Assembly: GCA_034440575.1 (NCBI GenBank) | Contig: JAOTOL010001554.1 | Location: 124,001 to 188,000 of the forward strand | Source: Imbricaverruca yamaguchii | Taxonomy: Eukaryota > Arthropoda > Thecostraca > Neoverrucidae | Length of the DNA stretch: 64,000 bases | Reading direction: 5' to 3' | In this document: in pieces, positions 33,506 to 44,599 of the stretch | Numbering within the stretch: the stretch's first letter is position 1 | Layout: each line of letters starts with the position of its first letter | Made by a program: the position numbers and the translations under genes | Notes under the pieces: model-generated | Told to the model about the DNA's origin: nothing | Database searches by the model: none | What the model saw: only the letters and a program-made list of their open reading frames with translations

Positions 33506-36098
33506 CACGGGCCTCCAGGAGGAAGCCCATAATTCGAGAAAAAAAAGTCACCGAGGGGAGGGTAGGAGGCCCCAGAAATCAAGAGAGTGCCAAAAAATGG
33601 CACGCAGGCTCCCAACATTGCAAAGGAGTCTCAATACGGGAAGGGAGGCCTAAAAAAATGAGAGGAGGCCCTAAGCCGGAAAAGAAAGCCGGTGGATATG
33701 AGATGAGGTTTCGGAGCAGGGACGTCGCTACCAGGGTGGGGGAAGCGGGGGGCAATCGTCCCCACCCCTTGCCTTAAGACTTGGGGGGGGGGGTACGCCC
33801 TCTGTAAGTTGAGGAGACCACTATGCGGAAATGCATGATGCAAAAAGGTGAGCAAGGAGCCCGACGGGACAGAAGATGATGCTGTCGAGGTGGATCCAAG
33901 ACTGATAGCGATGCCCCCAGGAAATAGGAGTACCCTAGAAGGGAAAATTTAAGACAAGGACGCAAAAGCAACCTGCTAAGAGAATAATGAGGTTCCAAAC
34001 ACAGATGAGGATGACTCCAAGACGTGAAAGGAGTCCCATAATTTTAAGAAGGAGTCACCTAGGAGAGGGTAGGAGGACCCAGAAAACAAGAGAGGGCCAA
34101 AAATTGGCACGGATGCCCCCATAATTGCAAAGGAGGCCCCAATAGGGGAAGGGAGGCCCCAGAAAGTGAGAGGAGGACCTTTGGCGGAAAAGAAAGCCAG
34201 TGGATATGAGATGAGGTTTCGGAGACGCAAAAATAGGCAGCCAAACGAGTAAGGCTCCACCAGAATAGAAAAGGATGATCCAGAAACATGGCAGGAGGCA
34301 CCTAATGCGGAAGAGGACGACACAAGTTTGGAAATGAGACCCCATGATGAACGAGGAGGCCCTAAAATTGGAGAGAAAGGTCATTGGATAAGAGAGAAGA
34401 CCCCAGGCGGAAAAGAAGGCTCGCAGATGTCCAAAAAAGTCCCCGGGAAATAGCAAGGCCACTGAGACAAGGAAGGTTGTGTATAATTTTCTTGGGGAGG
34501 AACCTGGGAGAGAAGAGGAGTCCACCATGAGATAGGATAACACCCTGAAGATGGGCGAAGTTCGAATCAAAACGCAGAGCAAGAGATCCACAAGACGTGA
34601 TAGGAGACCTCTAATTTGAAAAAGGACTCTAGAAGAGAAATAAGGGCCCTGCCGGACTCGAGAGGAGTCCCAAAAAAGAGTAGGTCTACAGGACTGAATG
34701 AGGCCTCGAAGACCAGAAAGATTTCCAAGAAAATGAGGGAGCCCTTAATATGGGAGTGGTAATAGGTATGAAGGGGTGTGATGCTTCGAAAATTGAAGAT
34801 TCCCTCAAGACTGGTAAGGCTTTGCCAGGATAAAGGAGGAAGCCCACGAGGCGTGGCGGGAGGCCCCTATTTTGGCAGATAATGCCCCTGGGACATGAGA
34901 GGAAGCCTCATGTCATGGTAAAGGGCCCCAGGATGCAAGAGAAGGCCTTTCAAGACGAGAGGAGGACAATGAATATGGAGGAGGACAGGACATAAGACGT
35001 TGAGAACCGGTAAAGAAGTTTCAGGAAATGGGACGAGATACTTATGACGCAAGATGAGGCCTATAATTTGCAAGAAACCCCTAAGAGATGGTAAAAGTCG
35101 TGCCGGGGTGTTTCACATTTACGGCACGGACCAAAACAATCCGGCCTGGGACCCTGAAAATCACGCTGAGCCTGGGTGTACCAAAAATTTACGACCGGAC
35201 CATGAAAATAAATATAGTGGAACGACGGGTCGTACCATTCCACAACAGTCTCAATGGGACCAAAACAAATGAAGACAGAGCAACAAAAAATATTCCGGAC
35301 ATGGGTCCAACTCTGAAAAACACTCACAAAAACACACAAAAACCCACAAAAACACTCCAACTCTGGGGCCCAACAATGATGCGAAAACCCCTAAAATGTT
35401 TTAGACCCAAAAAAGTGTCGAGGCAGCTAAAGCTTGCGCTAGGGATTCAAGAAAATGACGTCGGGGTCCAAAAAATCACATTGGACTATATACAAAATCA
35501 CGTCGCAGCCCTTGAAAATCACCCTGGAGGCCCAGAAAGGCGCGCCGGGCCCCAAAAGTCCCAGCTGCTTCAAAAATAAATTATTAGCCTGAATGTCACT
35601 GGGAAAAAAGTATACTCCTTCAGTTGCCACAGCGGCATATCGAAGGGGAAAATTCCTCCTCTATCCTGAGGCATATGCTCTCAAGGATCGTGCCGGGCTC
35701 CAAAACTCTCGCTGGGGTCACCAAAATTCGCGTCGGTCTACCAGAATTCGCGCAGGGGTATCCAAATAAGTACTTCGGGCCCCCGAAAACTCGTTCCGAG
35801 GCTCGAAAACTTCCAATAAGAACCGCGAAAATCGCGTTAGGACAAGAGCTAAGTACAACACTTCCCACAAACTCAAATCTAGCCCCCAAAATATCGCGAT
35901 AGGGACCCACAATTCCCATCGGTAGACCCGTCAAAGTTCCACAAAATTGGCGTTTTGGCCCACACGTAAGAACAGTGTGACCACAAAAACCAAATCGGTT
36001 TCCCCCAAAAAAACTGGAGCCTTCCAAAATAAGAATGGATTTAACAAAATGAATGTCCTGTTCAAGAACATGGCTCTGTAGCGCCGAACGTGCAACCA
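33506..36098 (-). repeat. Degenerate short-module body of element copy 2
   Basis: This is the mirror image of 11494-14344. It includes an internal fossil terminus at about 33715-33805 (AGGGACGTCGCTACCAGG, then a G-run and GGCAATCGTCCCC), matching 14047-14131. Open frames on both strands are repeat artefacts. Confidence 0.75.
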
Positions 36099-36751
36099 GA
36101 TGCCTTCACAAATTGCGTATGAAAGTGAAGAACATACCGTATGTTTAAAAAATCGAGGTGAGATGCAAAAACGTGGCGCCAGGGACTCGACAAATCAGGC
36201 CGGGATTCGGAATTTACAACAACAAGAAAAAATCCACAAAAATTTCATTGAGCCCAAAAAAACTGGCGTTGGGTCCCCGGAACCACGCGCCTGGGCGCGA
36301 TAAATCGCGCTGGGACTAAGAAGCACCGCACCGCAGCCACACAATCGTACTGGAGCACCACAAATGTGCGTCAGAAGCCCAAAAAAGCACAACAGGAACC
36401 TAAGAGCATAACGGGGGCCGACAATACAACTGGCCCTCCGAAACGCACATAGTCTCCCAAAAAGCGACAGGGCCTTAATGCATGCGTTGCAGTCATAAAT
36501 AAACATACCTGGACATCTAAAAAAAATACACAAGAAGCACTTATGGCACACAGGTCATAAGGACGCACCAGGTTCTGCAAAAGAAGCCGAGACCGCAAAT
36601 GGCAACATGGTTAAAAAACGAACAAAAGCACCGGGCGTAACATGAAAACATCGGGATGTTCGAAAACGCCATGACGCGTTAAAAAAAATAATCGGTGTCC
36701 AAAAAAGCAACAGCACACTGAAACGAGGAAGGGTTTCTAAAATGCATTAGG
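36099..36751 (+). repeat. Inverted-repeat arm, element copy 2 (lower)
   Basis: Pairs with the reverse complement of 37201-37905. Shared blocks include GATGCCTTCACAAATTG/C, AACTGGCGTTGGGT, ATGCGTTGCAG, AAATAAACATAC and CATCGGGAT. Confidence 0.85.
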
Positions 36752-37200
36752 CCGCTGCGCAGAAAGACGCAGCGGGTCCAACAAAGAACACTGATGAAGG
36801 GCCCCGGTTCGACAGCCATTCTCGGAGGATAGCAGCAAAGATATCAGGTGCGTCAAAGCTGAGCGGAATTTGCATTTCATAGATACCAGAAAATGTAGGA
36901 GGAAGGAAATTAATGATCGGATTTAATTACTGGACTTCTTGCAGCGAGCGCCCATACTAAGCATTGCAGCACGTCAAATATGGCGCAAGTTTATCATGTG
37001 ACAGTAATTAGCAAAAGACAGAAGGCCTACCAGAAACCGCAGCATCGTACGATGTGGTGCGAATGCACCAAATGCGCAAAATGAGTGTGCACGTACACAG
37101 ACGTTGGCGCCGTGGCGACCAGGTGGTAATAACTGGGATGCCTGAAATTGGGAAACTTTACATTTCAAAGTGATGGGCAATGTATTTTAAATTCCAGTTG
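36752..37200. repeat. Core between the arms, element copy 2
   Basis: Counterpart of 10490-10948 in reverse orientation, including the word CATTTCAAAGTGATGGGCAA. It has no convincing ORF. Confidence 0.6.
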
Positions 37201-37905
37201 TGGGTTTAATACATTTTCTAAACTCCTGCTCGTTTTAGGATTTTGCTGTTTTTATGCACCGATAATAATTTTACGTGTCAGGGCATTTTCGAAGATCCCG
37301 ATGTGCTTACTTAGCCCCTGGTCCTTTTGTTCGATTTGGAACCATTTTGCCTTTTGTGGTTCCCGCCACTTTTGCAGACCCTTGTGCGCTAGCATGGTCC
37401 CTGCGTGCCTTAAGAGCTTTCAGTGTACTTTTTAAAGCTCCGTGTATGAGCTTTAGAGCTTTAGAGCTCCTTGTATGTTTATTTAGGTCGGCAACGCATG
37501 TTTTAGGACCCTGTAAATTTTTGGGAGATTGTGTGCTTTAGAGCGTCAGTTGTATTTTCGGCACCCGTTGTGCTTTTGGGGCCCCGCTGTGTTTATTTGG
37601 GGCTTCTAACGCACATTTGTGGGCCCTAGTTCGGTTTTCGGGCTTCGGAGCGATTTTTCTGTGTCCCAGCCTGACTTATCGCTCCCAGGCGTGTGGTTCC
37701 AGGTACCCAACGCCAGTTTTCTGGGCTCAATGCGATTTTTGTGGATCGTTTCTGATTTGTTCTCTCTCAAAAGTCCGAATTCCGGCCCGAGGTTTACAGA
37801 CCCCGGCGCCATGTATTTGTATCCCATCTCGATTTTTCGAGATTCGGCATGTTCTTCGGCGGCGTACACAATTCGTGAAGTCATCTGGTAATATTTTCTG
37901 TGTTC
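37201..37905 (-). repeat. Inverted-repeat arm, element copy 2 (upper)
   Basis: Partner of 36099-36751, and also the counterpart of 9836-10489 in copy 1. The outer part, including the GCCTTCACAAATT-type end, is retained here, so this copy shows the longer hairpin. Confidence 0.85.
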
Positions 37906-38898
37906 CAGAGCCACTTTACTGACCTTGACATTTATTTTTTGGGAATCCCTCCTAATTTTGTATGGCTCCAGCTTGATATTTTCGGATACCGATCCGGTTG
38001 TTGTGGAATAGGTGTAATTTCAGCAATGTGAGTTTATTTTTGCAAGGGATACCAAAATAAAACCGTAGAATTGGGTGGGGGAGTTCACCTTCGCGAACTT
38101 ATCGTCTTGGGACTGAGAAATGATCGCTTAAGCTTTGCTTAGGGCATCAAGCTGGTGGTAATAAATAACTGTAGCGATGAATCCAACTATATTCAGTTAT
38201 TCTTGGAGGACATGAAAGTTGGTTGATCAATGGGATATATCTGTAAGATATGCTTAGCATCAGCCTCGCTGCAACCTAGAGGGCAGCGGGAAGACTCTTT
38301 TGTGAGAGAAAGCATTGAGATGTTGGTTGTTTTTGACACTCAGGTATTTATCCACATATTACTTATTTATACCCTAGTGTGGCCTAGTTTTCAGCGAAGA
38401 ATAATGATTATTGCTATAGCGTGTTGAGTAAATAATGCACCATGCCCAGAACAAACAGTACATTAATATGAAATCTACATTAATATGAAATTAAAGGGCC
38501 CAAAACAATAGGAGGCCCTAACACAATGGAGGCCCCTTCTCGGGGATCAGGAGGCCCCCTTTCGATCTGCCCCCCCTGGAAGAATTTCGTGGCGACGCCA
38601 CTGCATCCATTGCTGTGAAAGCACATGTAATATTATGGCTTGTGTCCCTGTTTTCATTTTAAAAAAATCCTGATACGGCTAATGCCACCTACTCCCACAT
38701 CACCTAGTCTACAACAAAATGAATATGATGCTATCAAGCTTCATTATGAGGCAAAAACGTAAACAATCTGTCATACGGCGATGATTGTGCCAAGAGCGCC
38801 ACCATGCGAACAAAATCAAGAGTATGTTCACAAAAAATTGCGCGTGCGCAGAACCGATGTCCGCCTTTAACACTAGTATGTCCCCTACCGATGATCAA

Positions 38899-39008
38899 CC
38901 AGCCGATATCACCACACAGTGGCAGGTTGGCAAAATTCACTCACACACACAACCAGCCGATATCACCACACGGTGGCAGGCTGGCAAAATTCACTCACAC
39001 ACACACAC
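38899..39008. repeat. Two tandem 54-bp units
   Basis: CCAGCCGATATCACCACAC starts at 38899 and again at 38953. Each copy continues with GTGGCAGG and TGGCAAAATTCACTCACAC. The same unit occurs once, inverted, at about 44233-44277. Confidence 0.85.
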
Positions 39009-39014
39009 GATGTG

Positions 39015-39080
39015 CCAAGCCAGCTGGTTAACGGCCGCACCATGTGTCAATAGAGGGCCAGCTGGTTAACGGCATCACTT
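39015..39080. repeat. CAGCTGGTTAACGGC repeat, second locus
   Basis: Two units of CCAGCTGGTTAACGGC separated by CGCACCATGTGTCAATAGAG, matching the array at 22581-22672. Confidence 0.8.
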
Positions 39081-39537
39081 CAAGGGCTGACGCAACGGCC
39101 ATCAAAACCGAACAATAACCGGACAATTTGGCCGGCAAACTTACAGCGAGTTTTCCGCACTTCCTCGCCGCTCTGCACAATGGACTGTTCCAGCTGTGAT
39201 CGCCGATCTCGGCGGCATCGACGCAAGTTGTCGCGTTGTCCTGCAAGTGCGCGTGCCAATCTGCGGCGGACGTGTCACGAGTTGTCTGCAGGCATGATCA
39301 ACTGATCAAGATGGTCAAGATCATGATCAAGACCAAGCGACCAATGCCGAGAGCGGACAGCGATGTCGGGGGATGGGGGGGGGGAGGGGGGAGGGCGTCT
39401 CTGCCGTCAGGGTCGGCAGACGACTGGGGCCGGCGGTCTGGCCGGACGCGCCCTGCCACTCCGGGCGAGGTCACGACCAGGGGAAACGTTCCGGCACGGC
39501 AGCCGTGTGTCACGGACACGTCGGCAGCCATCCGGCC
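39081..39537. other. GC-rich stretch, nothing recognised
   Basis: Contains a G-run (39369-39392) and leads into the 10-bp array. Open frames on both strands follow from composition. Confidence 0.4.
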
Positions 39538-39774
39538 AGACCCGGCCAGACCCCACCAGACCCGGCCAGACCCCACCAGACCCGGCCAGAGCCGGCCAGA
39601 CCCGACCAGACTCGAGCATACTCGAACAGACCCGACCAGACCCGGCCAGACCAGAGCAGACCCGACCAGACCCGGCCAGACCCGGGGAGTCCCAGCATGA
39701 CCCGAGCAGACCCGGCCAGACCCAGCCAGACCCGACCAGACCCAGCCAGACCCAGCCAGACCCGACCGTATCGA
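39538..39774. repeat. 10-bp minisatellite CCCGACCAGA
   Basis: About 23 units alternate between CCCGACCAGA, CCCGGCCAGA, CCCAGCCAGA and CCCCACCAGA. A period of 10 keeps every frame stop-poor, which explains the overlapping open frames 39236-39937. Confidence 0.95.
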
Positions 39775-41134
39775 CCCCTGTTGCCCTGCCAGTCGGGCCA
39801 CTAGAGCGGCCGCACGCACGCTCCTGACCAAGGTCACCGAGTCGGGGCCGCCACTGCATCTGACTCGCCCGCACGCTGGAGATAAACGACAAGGGCTGAA
39901 GAGAGCGACCCGCCAACCGCAGTTGCCACCTTGACAAATGGTGATCGTGAGATGGGCAGCTCAGAGTAGGTCACGGAGAGGGTCTCTCCTTCATATGGAG
40001 ACCTAATACCGACAATTTCATGGTAGTTGACATAAGAATACGCCACTTCTTTCGCATTCGTGTAGAAGCTGAAATCCACCGAGCGCGTCGGCGGTGAGAG
40101 GACATTTAATGCTGTTCGGCACGAGATTCTAAATTTATCGCTCGGATAATGTGGAACCATAACGGCAGTGCGAGAACACGTGCAACAACTTCACCATAAT
40201 TCGTCGGTAAATGATAACGTGCACAAAACATTAAGTATACACATCACACGAATGGATTTGGCGATAATCACACCTATAATGCTCACTTGACAACTGCATT
40301 CAGGTGCTTTGTGCTTGTTCATGTGCTTCCGCCAACCTGCGACTCAGACACATTGCGTTTCACTTCGACATGAAGCCGTATGCCTGCTTGGAATCGAATG
40401 TTGGTGTTGCTTTTCTGCGGTCTGCGGTTTTTTCACAGACATGGCCGCGTCGAGCCCCCTGTCGTACCACTGTGGCCATTGTCCCTGCGGTCGGCTGGAT
40501 AGCGCGTTAAGTCGCCTGTGTGTTCACATTGAGTATCCAAGCTCAAGCATCAGCGGGGGCTGCGTGGAAAACTCTCTGACAATCAACGCTCACTGTTTAG
40601 ATCCGCTCGCTGAAGCTTTCACGTAGCTCGCTGAAGCCAGCGTGCCTAACTGTACCGTCTACAGGTGCCTCTACAGCCGCCGAGCCTCTCGGCTTTGGTC
40701 AACAGACCGGATCTGGTCAATGTGACGGATGTTTGAGCCCAGTAGCTGCTGCACTCGACCATGTCTCACAATATGCTGCGCGATGACAGGTTGACGACGC
40801 GAAGGCGTCACAGTGCACACTGTACACCATAGAGCGCACGTTTGGGCCGTTAGAACAGGTTGGGCTACCTTTAACCTGGAACGGCACGGGTGGGCAATTG
40901 CCACCAACAAATCGCACAAGCTCAAGAGAGGTTGGTTAAGTTTTTTTTTTCTGTATGTAGACGCGTAGCCGCATATACCGAGCAGCTGGCATCATCATCG
41001 TACCATGCGGGCATAATTTTCATTGCAGCTTGGGCTTTGAGCTCCATTTTTCAATATATGCGCAACATCTGGAACAGATCGAGACAGTCTGGGCGATAAT
41101 TTCTGATTCAAGCTTGGATTATCACTTTCCTCCG
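39775..41134. other. Stretch with no gene firmly recognised
   Basis: The minus-strand frame 39834-40160 (108 codons) has mixed composition but no domain I recognise. The other frames are short. Nothing is called. Confidence 0.35.
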
Positions 41135-41211
41135 TTCCAGCAACCTGGGCCAGGTTGCTGGAATTTCCATTTCGTGCCTGGCCAGGTTACCTGGCCAGGC
41201 ACGAAATGGAA
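41135..41211. repeat. Two adjacent perfect palindromes
   Basis: The first palindrome (41135-41163) has 14-bp arms TTCCAGCAACCTGG around one G. The second (41165-41211) has 23-bp perfect arms around one T. Both share the ends TTCCA...TGGAA and the CCTGG/CCAGG core. Only one base separates them. Confidence 0.95.
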
Positions 41212-41389
41212 GTGAAAAATTGGCATGGCTGCTGGGTCTCTTGACAAAAGCTTCCCGGCGGACCCCTCAGTGATTTGGCCCCGGTTATTGACCCGTCCAA
41301 ATTCCGACAATGCTTCCGCAGGTTCAGCTCATTTGAATGCAATGGACAAATAAGCCAATGGAGCGGTCATGTAATCAACATACATCCGG

Positions 41390-42885
41390 CTTTCCTTCTG
41401 TTAATTTTATACTTGTACGACTCTGCAAATCTTTAGTTCAACCCGTCATAGAATATGGATCAGCGATATATTCCGATACAACCATTCAATTTTGATGAAT
41501 TTTGAATTTTGACACCATTAAAAAAAATGTTTCCGGGTAGCACTCGGTGCAATGACCACAGTATTATGTTAGCTTTAGAATCCGAAACAGGAATCCCCCA
41601 TTAGCTCGTCGCCGGATGCAGCAGACACTTATGTATGGCTAAGAAATTCAATTTCGCGAAAACCATTCCGTCCCAATCCTGTGATCCTTGCACGTTTTTT
41701 CGAAGTATTCATCATGATTATCTGGGCCCAGCGGAAAGACGAACTGGTCTCACTATAGCTTCTGGGATATAAAAATGTTCTTAAAAACCTAAATTCACTT
41801 TCTCACAAATCATTTCTCTCTCTACACCCATCACAACACCATGGCAGATGACCATTCGGCACATTTGTTAAATCTTGCCATCACCCCAAAATGTCAGCTC
41901 TGTCCAGAATATGCCGAACATAAATTCCACCAATTTCGGCCTCGTTATCGCTATATTCCTTTTGTTTTTTTCCTGACTGATCTAAGGATACCAACATCAC
42001 AGAAAACGCCATTGTTTCGGGAACATACAAAAACATTGTCGTTTACCGGGAGGAACATCAATTTTCATGACCGAAATATATGCTATCCGTATTGCCCTCC
42101 GTTATATTCGTAATCGCTTCCTCTGTCACCCCTGCGTAACATCGTCGTTTCTTCCGACCCCAAACCCATTCTCCAATCACTTTCTTCACTTTCGTTTTGC
42201 ACCATTGCCATGTTTCCATTTATGATACACATACTTGAAACTGCTTGTCTGATGGGCGTGAATGTACGCTTCCTGTGGGTGCCCAGCCTCTGCGGCTTCC
42301 CGGGAAATGAAGAAGCTAATAAAGTGGCAAAATAATTTTTTACAGCTCCAAAACGTCACAGAAATTCCATCACATTTTGAAGGCGTTAAACCATGAATAC
42401 AACAGAGCAATCGATATTTTTGGAACCAAATCGGACACAAAATACGAACAATGCACAATTATGACTTATATAGCTTATTGTCGAACCATGGACATCATAT
42501 CAAATCAATCGATATGAAGAAAAGCTCCTCTCGTGGTTCGGGTTACATATTGCTCATAGTTTTCTCACCCATGGGTTTATTTGCACTGCTTTACCTCGAC
42601 TTTCATGCCAATCATGTAACACTCATCTTACAGTTACACACATTTTCCTTCGTTGTCTGATATACCACGCCCTCGTAAAGCGCTGATTTATTGTTGTCAT
42701 GCGCACAGCATACCCCTTTCTCTGCTCATACTATCGGGTGATGACCATCAAACCACTTTTATTTTTTCTCCGCAATACAAACCTGATTCAAGATTTATCA
42801 ACGGAATTATACAGCGTAGCACACTATTCCTTTTCTCATTAAGGGCACGAAATGGCCTGAGGAGGTCGAAGTAGCGAGCTCGACA
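41390..42885 (+). pseudogene. Heavily decayed copy of the RNase H LINE (ORF2 3' half and 3' UTR)
   Basis: The frame 41841-42113 reads KCQLCPEYAEHKFHQFRPRYR and so aligns with KSQLCPEYVKQKFNQFRYRYR of 24613-30305. Upstream QPVIEYGS-like and downstream FLWVPSLCGFPGNEEANKV-like text mark the RT thumb and RNase H regions. The end, GGCACGAAATGGCCTGAGGA at about 42844, matches that family's 3' UTR. It contains many frameshifts and stops. Confidence 0.72.
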
Positions 42886-43284
42886 AGAGACAAATACATG
42901 TTATTATTTGCGTTGTTTCGTAAAGAAAGAGCTGGTACATAGCTGAAAAGGTGCGCATCTGGGATTGGTTCTTGCCAAGAATAATTTCGTGTACTTCAAC
43001 AGAAAAGCCAGCTGAACTTACTTATTCGAGGTCATGCTGTAGTATGAACGCGAACGAAGGCATAAGTGTGTCCTTGTGTGCCTAATTAATTGCATACCCA
43101 ATGTTGTTAGCTGTTTTAAAGAAACGTTGCAAGAATGTGGTAGCATTTTGATAGCGTGGCGTAATTTTACAAACATTTTCTCCGCAACAAAAACGATCAT
43201 TCGTCATTATGAAAGGAACTCGAAAAATAACAGCAATGTGAAGTATGTTGTCATTTTGAACAAAGCATGCATACTTATGCATAC
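42886..43284. other. Stretch with no gene recognised
   Basis: AT-rich and without domain-bearing frames, it borders the 29-bp array. Confidence 0.4.
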
Positions 43285-43512
43285 TCATAGCTGACCGGAC
43301 AGCATCACACACCTCATAGCTGACCAGACAGTATCACACACCTCATAGCTGACCGGACAGCATCACACACCTCATAGCTGACCGGACAGCATCACACACC
43401 TCATAGCTGACCGGACAGCATCACACACCTCATAGCTGACCGGACAGCATCACACACCTCATAGCTGACCGGGCAGCATCACACACCTCATAGCTGACCG
43501 GGCAGCGTGACA
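43285..43512. repeat. 29-bp tandem repeat
   Basis: About eight near-identical units contain CTCATAGCTGACCGGACAGC followed by ATCACACAC. Differences are single bases (ACCAGACAGT, ACCGGGCAGC). Confidence 0.96.
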
Positions 43513-43907
43513 CACTTCCTGGACCATAGTTTCTATAATGTGAGCATCAATAAGGAAAACCCGCGCTGAATTCGAATGCAGCAGCACAAGCTACATCGGA
43601 TATTAATTTCCTGCATTATAAGATCAGTAGTTCATGAGATTATTTGAGGAATACGAGTCCTGAATTCCAATTCAGAGCCACAATCTACACTGGAAATTAA
43701 TTTCCCTCACAAGAAGTCATGTGCTTATAAGGCTACCATCATACGTTATCTAGTGGATTTCAGCAATCCCAAAGCCGTGAAGCTGATCCACACCCGGGAT
43801 GGTACGTGTGTCTGTCATGGACATCTTTCAGGACAGTGTCGCGGGCAATCGCTGGCAGCTTGCTTCAATTTCAAGGTCACGACCGTGACCGTGAGTACAC
43901 TACACTG

Positions 43908-44213
43908 TAAAAAATGATTAGCATTTTTGCTGCTAATCGCATGCTAAATGGCTGCTTCCACCAACGCTGTTTGCTAGGGATGCCAGTAACAAGCATCATT
44001 AAAGCAATAACAAGCACCATATGTACTATTCGGCTGCAAAGGGGCTAATTCTAGCCTGCAGATGCTAGACTGTAAGAATGAGGATGCTTGATCCTAGCAG
44101 CCATGGGTGTGTCAAGCAGTCCAGAATAATTCAACTGCTTATATCTAGCACTGTTACAGTTCGCTTTTTTGGCGCGAGTTTTAGCGCACTATGGCTGCTC
44201 ACAGTTAGCATCT
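43908..44213 (+). mobile_element. Short dispersed element (MITE-like), copy 1
   Basis: Starts CACTGTAAAAAATGATTAGC and ends near GGCTGCTCACAGTTAGCA. The same sequence occurs inverted at 59415-59733, sharing GCTAATCGCATGCTAAATGG, CATATGTACTATTCGGCTG and CTGCTTATATCTAGCACT. It is rich in GCTAG/TGCTA words. It has no ORF, and its superfamily is not clear. Confidence 0.7.
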
Positions 44214-44599
44214 GGATAGTGTATCTGTGTGTGGGTGAATTTTGCCAGCCTGCCATCGTGTGGTGATATCGGCTGGTTCTGGTTGAAGAGAAGATGTGTA
44301 AGGGAGTGAGTAGCGTAGGGTGGGAGGATGAGTCGAGGTGGAGGTTTAGTAGAGTCGTCGAGCAGTGGTGAAATAGCGTTGAGATGGTCTTGAAGAGTAG
44401 AGCTGAGGTAGTCCGAATCGATTGAAGATGTAGAGCTGGTGTAGCAGAGTTGTTTGAAAGCCGGAGATAATGAAATCGAGAGAGAGGGTTAGTCCGGTCG
44501 GTGCCACATTGGGGTATGGGGTGTAGTGGGTGGGGGGGGGGGGGGGGTCATCGCTAGAAGTGAACGTTGGAAGAACATATTTTTTTTTCTTTTTCTTTT

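Larger units (their letters stand above)
31523..38603 (-). mobile_element. hAT-like non-autonomous fold-back element, copy 2 (7081 bp)
   Basis: The same family as 8875-15474, in reverse orientation. The left end is CACGGGCGTCGCACCC (a diverged minisatellite-side terminus). The right end reads inward as CAGTGGCGTCGCCACGAAAT. The 8-bp duplications CATCCATT lie at 31515-31522 and 38604-38611 and differ from copy 1, so this is an independent insertion. It carries an expanded minisatellite (31600-33500), the modular body, the core and both inverted-repeat arms. It has no transposase. It keeps a segment of about 185 bp near 35985-36170 that copy 1 lacks, and it has no nested 521-bp element. Confidence 0.9.

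Noticed and set aside
31506..33532. Long open frames on both strands (up to about 226 codons) in the minisatellite
   Set aside because: They arise from 21-bp units that preserve frame, and 20-bp units break them. Several frames are open at once on both strands, and no start, splice or domain evidence exists.
8875..38603. The whole 30-kb region as a single giant transposon with 7-kb inverted arms
   Set aside because: Each arm has its own, different 8-bp target duplication on both sides, so they are separate insertions.
39236..39937. Several 140-180-codon frames around the 10-bp array
   Set aside because: A period of 10 removes stops in all frames. The products are monotonous repeats.
39834..40160. 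Minus-strand 108-codon frame with mixed composition
   Set aside because: No domain, splice sites or neighbours support it. Chance cannot be excluded.
43285..43512. CRISPR-like regular repeat
   Set aside because: Units are contiguous 29-bp tandem copies without variable spacers, in a eukaryotic context.
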